From Dactylellina haptotyla (taxonomy: Eukaryota > Ascomycota > Orbiliomycetes > Orbiliales > Orbiliaceae), in the NCBI GenBank assembly GCA_031310005.1, contig CM062383.1:1860001-1924000 (forward strand): DNA of 64,000 nt. The letters run 5' to 3'. Below the pieces are notes generated by a model. The model saw only the letters and a list, made by a program, of their open reading frames with translations. It was not told where the DNA came from and ran no database searches. Positions 57,601 to 64,000 of the stretch are shown piece by piece (position 1 is the stretch's first letter; the number at the start of each line of letters is the position of its first letter). Made by a program: the position numbers and the translations under genes.

Positions 57601-58604
57601 CCGATATTTAAGGTTGTTACTTTTTAACGTGGGTCTCAAATCTTTATCGAGCGGTCGAACTTTGGTTTTATGGGTAGAGGTTGAGTCGGTGGCTTTATTT
57701 CATTTGCAAATGATGGTTGAAAGCATAACAAGAGAGAGAAACGTAGGGAACAGGGGACAGAGTTTGGGATGGATTGGTTTTTCCGTTTCCTTCTCTCTTA
57801 CGAATTTGTTTTTCTGGCAGGAATGCGAAAATGAATGCAGATGCCGAGCTGAAATGCAGATGCAGATGATGACGGACTGGCCTAGGTAATGTGGTAATGT
57901 TGGTTATTCGGTGCTGTGTCTTGGAGAGATGTAGCAGAGGTCATCGGCTGGGAATGCGCTGAATCGCTGGGCGAGACAGAGCCGGGCTAGGTACCCACGC
58001 CCGTGCAGGCAGACCACCACCGCCAGGATGGGCGGCTACTTTTGCCTGACGATGCTCTGCTGAACTCCTACCGGCCCCCTCCACAAAAAGTTAATACCCA
58101 CCCCCCATGGAGAAGAAGTGAAGCAGCGGTGTCTCATCGAAGGTTGCCTGGGTTGGGTCGGACCACCCATGCGATCGGGGTGGTAATAGTGATCAGAAGT
58201 TAATTAGTGCTGGGGCGGGCATCTAGACATATACGTTTTCCATGTCAAAATGTCAAAATGTCAAACAGGCCGACCGGGTTTCCAAATAACAATAAAATAT
58301 ATAAGACTCTGTGGGATATAATAGTTACGGGTCTGCCACGGACGGGACTTGTGAACATTATTGTGATTATTATTCTGTACCCTTGGGACCATTGCCGTCG
58401 TTTTCAGACTTATTTCCACGCTCTGCCTATATCTTCCTACGTATCAGCCAGTCGGCCATACAGCCGTGTGCTTGGTATACGATTAGGTATACACACTGGA
58501 TTAATCATAATTACACAATACCGCCCCCCGGTTGGACCGACACCTGTGGACAGCCATCATATAATCCCGTATCTCTCGTGCGTCTCACCAGTTTAGCTGT
58601 CACC

Positions 58605-58637
58605 GACCTACCGACCGACCTACCTACTGACCTGCCT
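58605..58637. repeat. Short ACCTACCG/GACC repeat
   Basis: Degenerate GACC/TACC units in tandem; in the plus frame they read as repeated Thr-Asp-Leu-Pro. Confidence 0.6.
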
Positions 58638-60014
58638 GGCTGTTGGCTGTTCAGTGCTATTGCGATTTGCTATTGTTGCTATTGTTTTACGATTGTTTTT
58701 ATTATTATTATCCCCGTTTCTGTTCCTCTTTCCTATCGGGCAATCCGCTTGAGAATCAGCCAGCCGGGTCCTCTGCTTCTTATCTCGGGCGACAAGTTTA
58801 CCTTGCCGGGACCCGCCTGCAGCGCGAAGAACGGTTATAACCAGCACAGACCTCTGCCCTCCAACCGTCCGTTCCTCCTCCCCTCCGCCCATTCACAACC
58901 TCCCATCCAGCTGCTGTCCTTGTTCTTATTCTATCTTATTATTACTATTGCCCTTGGAACTGTTTTTGTTAGCCCGGGACATCGCCAAACTCGACGCCTC
59001 TCCTCTGCTGGGTGTTTTGGCGACGACTCCACGACCCCGACAACACTTTCCCCTTAACCAGCTAACGATCCATCTAATCATCAACCACTTCGTCACCACC
59101 ACCGCCGCCGTCATCGTCACCATCATCATCATCATCGCTTCCTGGCGCTGCTTCGATTTTATACCAACAAATCATCCCCCTCCAAAGAGACACTTCACCT
59201 TGCCGTCTTGACTGCTTTGTGTTTCTTCCATCTTCGACGGGGCGACAACCTCTTCGAAATCACAGGTAGGTTCTCTGCAACACTCCGTCCCGTCCACCAG
59301 TCAACTCGCAACCTGTAGCCTCCCCCCCATTGCCCTCCGATTCAGGCTGGTCACAAGCCCATCTGATCGTGGCCGTTCGAGCCAGCGAGCCAACCAACGG
59401 AAGAGAGAGGGACAGAGAGATACTATCGAGCGGGCGTGGTTAGCCTGGTCTTGCCGGGTCCCTCACTATCCTCTTGCTCCCTCTATCGTGCTCGTGCTGC
59501 CCTTCTTGCCTTCCTTTCTGTGGCCTGGCCATGGCCACTCGGCTGCGTTTCGTCAAGAGATAAGCCCGTCTCCCTCGAAACCCTGCCTGACATGCTGGGA
59601 CCTTTTACCCACATCTGCCTTTTACCATCCAATTGCGTCGTCGCTTGCTTGCTGGCATTGCAGCAGCAGCGGCAGTAGCTTCTCGATCGAAAAACAACCT
59701 CCTCCCGGCCCTTCGAGGCGCTCTGCTCCTGCAACCTGCATGTCTTGCCTCGACCTTGGTGAAGAACATGACGAACGCTTCATCTCCTAAAAGCCGCCCA
59801 GCTCTCCCCTCCTGCGCCCGTCGTTTTTCGTTTGCTCGTTTGTCGCCAACCCTGGGGACGTATCGAGCAGGTCAACACGGAAAACCCAGTCGCAGCAGCA
59901 TCTCTTTGCTTGGCTTCTTTCGGTCTGAGGATATTTACCCTCTTACATAAAAGACTTTTGTAAACCTTCGTCTTGATTCAATTCTTTTCCTTTCTTTAGG
60001 ATTAAACTTCCAGC

Positions 60015-60062
60015 ATGTCAGACGAGCTATTCCTTTTTTCCGTCCAAACAAGTTCATCTTAA
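60015..60062 (+). promoter_or_regulatory. Candidate upstream ORF in the FYVE-gene leader
   Basis: ATG followed by 15 sense codons in all and a TAA, inside the presumed middle leader exon (60000-60451). If that exon is kept in the mRNA it could lower translation of the FYVE protein. Inference only. Confidence 0.35.
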
Positions 60063-60820
60063 AATTTTCTGAAGCCTTCTTTGCCTGCCTTACCACGAGT
60101 TTTTAATTCTCTCTTACTGACTTACTCAGCTTAGACCGCCACTACTTGCGACCGCAATATATTCGGGCCTCATTCAAAAACATCTATCTCCCCCCCATCG
60201 CCCACATTTCTTGTCTACTACCTGTTTTATCCTTCACCTGCTTTCCTGGATACCTTTCTGTCGGAGTGCCTCCCGGAATATTTAGAGTAGAACAGGGTCC
60301 CTTATCGACTTCCACGTGCGAACCGCCTCGGAAGGATTAGACCGGGATTTGTGGAACTATCTCGCACACTTTATTGGGAAACTGCCCCGTGGCGACCTGT
60401 GGCGACCTTCCTAAACCCATATAAAACACCACACTAATCACCACCTAGAAGGTAAGAACACTTCCCTCGATTCTACCTAGTCCTCCCTCCCTCCGAACCC
60501 GAGCGTAACCTTCTCGAACACCTCCTCTTCTGGTATCTCCTTGGGGACGCCCTGCCCGCCCGGAGAAATACGCTCGATCGCTGCACATATATAACGATAC
60601 GCATTGCGAGTTTCTTGCGAATTTCTTGTTTTGCTCTTGTGCCTGCATTATAAGTTCTCGCTTCCCAATTCTCGAGCGATCCTCCTCTTTTATTTACTTT
60701 TGCTTTGCTTTTCTCAATTAAGATATACATACTCCGTTGTGGAACCAGAAAGACTAAACCCGGTTTATTACGATGCACTTCGTTACAGTTCCGCAGGACC
60801 ACCTTCATCAACCCATCATC

Positions 60821-61726
60821 ATGGCGGCTACTACTATGACTTCTGCGCTTACTCAGCAGCAGCAGAACGGAGTATATTCCTCTCAGCCGTTCCAGTTCCC
60901 CCAGACCCAAGCGAAGAATATCTCTCCAAATAGCACCTCACCGACGTCGCCCCATAGCGCGAGTACAAACATGACGACCCCCCCACAAACCTCTCCCACA
61001 ACCCCGAATCCATACCTCCCTTTGGCACCCAGGCAGCTCCACCCTCCGAAATGCCCGATGTACCGACCCGCTGCTCTCCGTACTACGGAGCGAGCGACTC
61101 TTGTTGTCAAAGGCAAAGGTGACATGATGGATGCCCCATCTCCCATCATCAAGACTCCAATCAAGTCGCCAAAGCCAATCATAGAGGCTACTACTGTTAT
61201 GGAACCATCTGTTGGAAGTACGGATGAAGTTACTGGCCCCCCATCGAAAGCGAACTGGAAGGTTTGTATAATCCAACTCACATTTAACAACTGGTTGCTC
61301 TGGAGCTTTCGGCTAACGTGTTTCTACTATATTTAGCCAGATGCCGAAGCAGCTGTCTGCGACGCAGCTGTTTGCAATAAGTCATTTTCCCTTTTTGACC
61401 GACGCCATCACTGCCGTCGTTGTGGCAACATTTTCTGCGCCCAGCACACAGCACAATATCTCAAACTTGACCAAAATTGCCGATACAACGCCAAGGGCAT
61501 TGATTCGAGGGTCTGCATTGGATGCTTTGACGAGTACAAAAGGCTATGCGCAAAGAGTCGATCCTCCTCTACGAGCAGCTCCAACTCCTCAGCCACGATG
61601 GCTACCGCTCCACAGCCTGCAAAGCAGATGATGACAGCAAGATATGCGAACGATGGAACTCTCCGCGGTAGACTCAATAGCTATGTTGGCAGTTATCGTG
61701 ACAATTGGTCGTGGAGCACTTTCTAG
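60821..61726 (+). CDS. FYVE zinc-finger protein (PI3P-binding)
   Basis: Two coding exons, 60821-61261 and 61337-61726, give 276 aa. The FYVE domain (about 146-217) appears only after splicing: a WxxD start (WKPD), CDAAVC, the basic motif DRRHHCRRCG that contacts the 3-phosphate of PI3P, FCAQHT, and the RVC and CIGC end. Eight Cys/His zinc ligands fit two zinc ions. The N-terminal half is low in complexity (Gln, Pro, Ser, Thr) and seems disordered; the Ser-rich C terminus follows directly. There is no RING or VHS domain, so it is not Pib1 or Vps27. The likely site is endosomes or the vacuole. ATG 60773 is an alternative start, used only if the candidate leader intron at 60452-60796 is retained. 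Confidence 0.85.
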
Positions 61727-62633
61727 TTCTGTTCTTTATGGTATCATTGCATCCCTTGCAGGGCCTCCTTTTCCTTTCTTTATCACTACGAATTTTGGGT
61801 TACATCTACGAGCGGCGGCGTCTGTTTTTTCTATATTCATTCAGCTGGAGAGTTGTGTACGATACCCAAACGACAAATATCTTGCTTCCTTTCTTATTAT
61901 TCTTTCGACAGCTTCGGATGCAGTTTCTTAAATCCGAAGAATGCGTGGGATTGTGTCGAAACCCTTCCTTCTCGGCGAATGTTGTATGAGTGGGGGGTCT
62001 TTCGGGCAGTCTAGTTCTCTGCCTCATACGCAACCTGTTCGCCATACGATTTTAATGCCCATGAACGAGTCCAACGAAGACTGATCAACGTTGGGATTTC
62101 CATTTTTCTTATTTCACTTCCACAATTCTCCTTTTCCTCTAGAAGGTTTTAGATCCTATTCGCGATATCCTCCTATACGTTATGTTTTTCTTCTTACTTG
62201 TCTCTCCATTTCACCTTCCCTTTGCTGTTACTCGATATACAGCTGAGCTTATATATAGAGGAGTTGGTTTCTTTTACTTTTGTCTACTATCTTGGAGTTT
62301 TTCTGTGCTGTTTATATATAACCTTTTTGCTGTTATTTGCGACTTGGCCGACGGAGTAACGGGCGATTTGAATGATTCTCTTTCTACTTATACGATCTCT
62401 TAGTGTGTAGTTTAGTGCAATCTAGCTTTGCTTCCTGACAAGACTATCTTGACGTAAAACACTAGTAGTAGCGTGAAGTCTGCTCTAATCGTTTGTGGTT
62501 GGTTGGCGTTTCATTTCAGTGCAGCCTGGACCGCATTCAACCATCAAACATCCGCACTTTGACTATGTCCGCAACATCAACCAACACCAAACTTGTCGGC
62601 TCTACAATTTACGCCCGCGCACGCCCTCCCAGA
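61727..62633. other. Intergenic region upstream of PRP18
   Basis: 907 bases with no supported gene: the 3' UTR of the FYVE gene and the promoter of PRP18. In-frame ATGs at 62565 and possibly earlier could extend PRP18 but lack family support. Confidence 0.4.
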
Positions 62634-63800
62634 ATGGACGCCTTCGCATCTATACTCTCCGCCGAAATGGCGAAAAAGAAGCCCGCACCCAAACCGAAAC
62701 TCGATTCGGAACCGCCCGCGGGTAACGGTAACAGTAGTGGGAGCAAGTACGTCCGGCGCGCCGACATCGAAAAAGCCCGACAGGAGCAATACCTCGCCGA
62801 CCAAGCCCGCCTAGAAGCCGAACGTGCTGAACGCGCGCAGAAAAAGCGAAAGGCAGAGGAAGAAGCCGCCGCAGAACGCGAGCGACAACTCGAGAAACGA
62901 CAGCGGTTGCGGGACGAGAAGGAGCGGCAGAGACTGCAAAAGGAACAGGAGGAAGAGGAAGAAAAACGACGAAAACTACGAGAAAAGACCGGTGGGAATG
63001 CGGACGACGATGCGGACGAGTCAAGGACTGCCAGCGGCATGCAATTCGAGCAAATGGATGAAGAAACCGCGGTACGGAAGCTACGTGATCTGAAGGAGCC
63101 CGTTAGATTGTTTGGAGAATCCCATGCGCAGCGACTCAGGCGAATACACCGGCTCACACATGGCGGGTCTGGGCCGGGAACTCCAAAACGAACAGCTTCG
63201 CCGCCACCGCTGTCAGGTGGCGAGCTTCTTGTTGATCCAAAGAACGTCACGAAGGATCCAAGTTACGTCCGGCGGCAGCTGTTGGGCTGGTTTAAGCTTG
63301 TTGTGTCTGAGTGGCAGATCGCGCTGGCGAATCGTGATGAGGAGTTGAAGGAATCTTATCAAGGAAAACAGGCGACGACTGCGATGACACAAGCGATTGA
63401 GAATCTACAGCCGTTGTTCCGACACTTGAAGAAAGGCGATTTAGATGAAGAAGTGTTTGCGAAGGTTGTGGAGCTGGTTGTGGAGGCTCAGGGCAGACGA
63501 TACGTCAGGGCGAACGATGTGTATTTGAGATTGAGCATTGGAAATGCGTAGGTTTCCCTCTCCTTGTTGATATGCCATGGACAGCCAATAATTTATTTAT
63601 GAAACAGAGCATGGCCCATCGGTGTCACTATGGTTGGTATCCACGAACGTTCCGCTAGAGAGAAACTCCACGAAAAGGGCAAGTCGGCACATATAATGAG
63701 TGATGAGGCAACGAGAAAATACTTGCAAAGCATAAAGCGATGCCTAAACTTTGCCCAAACTAGGTGGCCACCGGAAGATCCGATGCAGATTATGGGTTAA
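62634..63800 (+). CDS. prp18: Pre-mRNA-splicing factor Prp18
   Basis: Two exons, 62634-63547 and 63608-63800, give 368 aa; the 60-nt intron splits an Ala codon. Prp18 acts with Slu7 in the second step of splicing, holding the 3' splice site. The start MDAFASILSAEMAKKK fits the family. A long charged coiled coil covers about 45-125 (Arg/Glu/Lys). It is followed by a splicing-factor motif (AVRKLRDLKEPVRLFGE) and the C-terminal helical Prp18 domain from about 215. The conserved loop region WPIGVTMVGIHERSAREK lies at the start of exon 2, so it is absent from the long single frame. The product ends RWPPEDPMQIMG. Antisense frames here, rich in Ser and Arg, are shadows. Confidence 0.93.
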
Positions 63801-64000
63801 TAGTTTGAAATGGTTATGGCCCCTTGGGCAAACTCAGTCTTTTACCTAGGTGGAGTTGGATTGTACACTACTATCATTATTATCACGCAATTTCGGAGTT
63901 ACTTTGGGTTCACTACCTTCAATAAGAATATGTTCGGTTCGATTGGTGTATAAACAGTCCACTACAGGCCCAACTATGGTACAATCACATCGCCAACGCT
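63801..64000. other. 3' flank of PRP18
   Basis: Non-coding to the window edge: 3' UTR and the beginning of the next intergenic region. Confidence 0.4.

Larger units (their letters stand above)
54627..60820. other. 6.2 kb sparse region ending in the FYVE-gene leader
   Basis: No supported gene from 54627 to about 58900. A 248-codon plus-strand frame at 58311-59057 follows CT-rich repeats and is rejected. From about 59000 the DNA is CT-rich and has strong splice-like sites: donors at 59266 and 60452, acceptors ending at 59999 and 60796. I read 59000-60820 as a spliced 5' leader of the FYVE gene. A 15-residue upstream ORF lies at 60015-60062. Confidence 0.45.

Noticed and set aside
58311-59057. 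248-codon plus-strand open frame
   Set aside because: Composition follows CT-rich and GACC repeats (runs of Ile, Tyr, Cys, Pro), with no motif; it fits the promoter or leader of the FYVE gene better.
62609-63250. 213-codon antisense frame over PRP18
   Set aside because: Ser/Arg/Phe-rich mirror of the charged coiled coil on the other strand; Prp18 itself is certain.
1-64000. CRISPR arrays, operons and whole mobile elements
   Set aside because: Genes with many introns show this is a fungal nucleus; no spaced direct repeats, transposase, reverse transcriptase or terminal repeats were seen by eye.

Overview
The window is nuclear DNA from a filamentous ascomycete, most likely a eurotiomycete (an Onygenales-type genome is my best guess). 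The basis is the gene set (Mis12, Gtr2, Prp18, RPS25, SAP18, a fungal GAF hybrid histidine kinase, a Dal5-type permease) and the gene structure. Genes are split by short GT-AG introns, mostly 50-100 nt, many with a CTAAC or CTGAC branch site. I rebuilt 38 introns by hand from splice sites and family conservation. The genus is inference.

Layout: an LCAT-like lipase (425-3218, +); an F-box/LRR-type protein (3812-5686, +); a PHD-finger/AT-hook nuclear protein (6610-9355, -); a 2.4 kb microsatellite-rich promoter region; tRNA dihydrouridine synthase DUS1 (11797-13322, +); a ten-exon Dal5-type MFS permease (13569-15791, -); two unrecognised genes in a sparse region (17027-17616 and 18089-19336, +); a small unrecognised gene (21492-21932, +); a large F-box protein (23113-25857, +). 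A 6.1 kb region (25858-31958) has no gene I can name but holds several protein-like open frames, mostly on the minus strand.

The second half holds GTR2 (31959-33293, -); MIS12/MTW1 (37105-38206, +); an OSGIN-like flavoprotein (38602-40547, -); a hybrid histidine kinase (42759-47318, -); a Gtt1-type glutathione transferase (50247-51171, +); a membrane-anchored cytochrome-b5-like protein (51707-52520, +); RPS25 (52979-53506, -) divergent from SAP18 (53878-54626, +); a 6.2 kb sparse region ending in the leader of a FYVE-domain gene (60821-61726, +); and PRP18 (62634-63800, +).

Most genes are housekeeping or signalling genes with no operon-like logic: nutrient signalling (GTR2, the kinase), chromatin and splicing (PHD protein, SAP18, PRP18), translation (RPS25, DUS1), chromosome segregation (MIS12), and redox or lipid metabolism (GST, OSGIN-like, LCAT-like). 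I found no convincing tRNA, CRISPR array, autonomous transposon or viral fossil. The most unusual items are a degenerate receiver-like module inside the histidine kinase, an RPS25 gene whose first coding exon is just the ATG, a 49-bp perfect tandem duplication, the two orphan genes at 17-19 kb, and the unexplained minus-strand frames at 26-31 kb.
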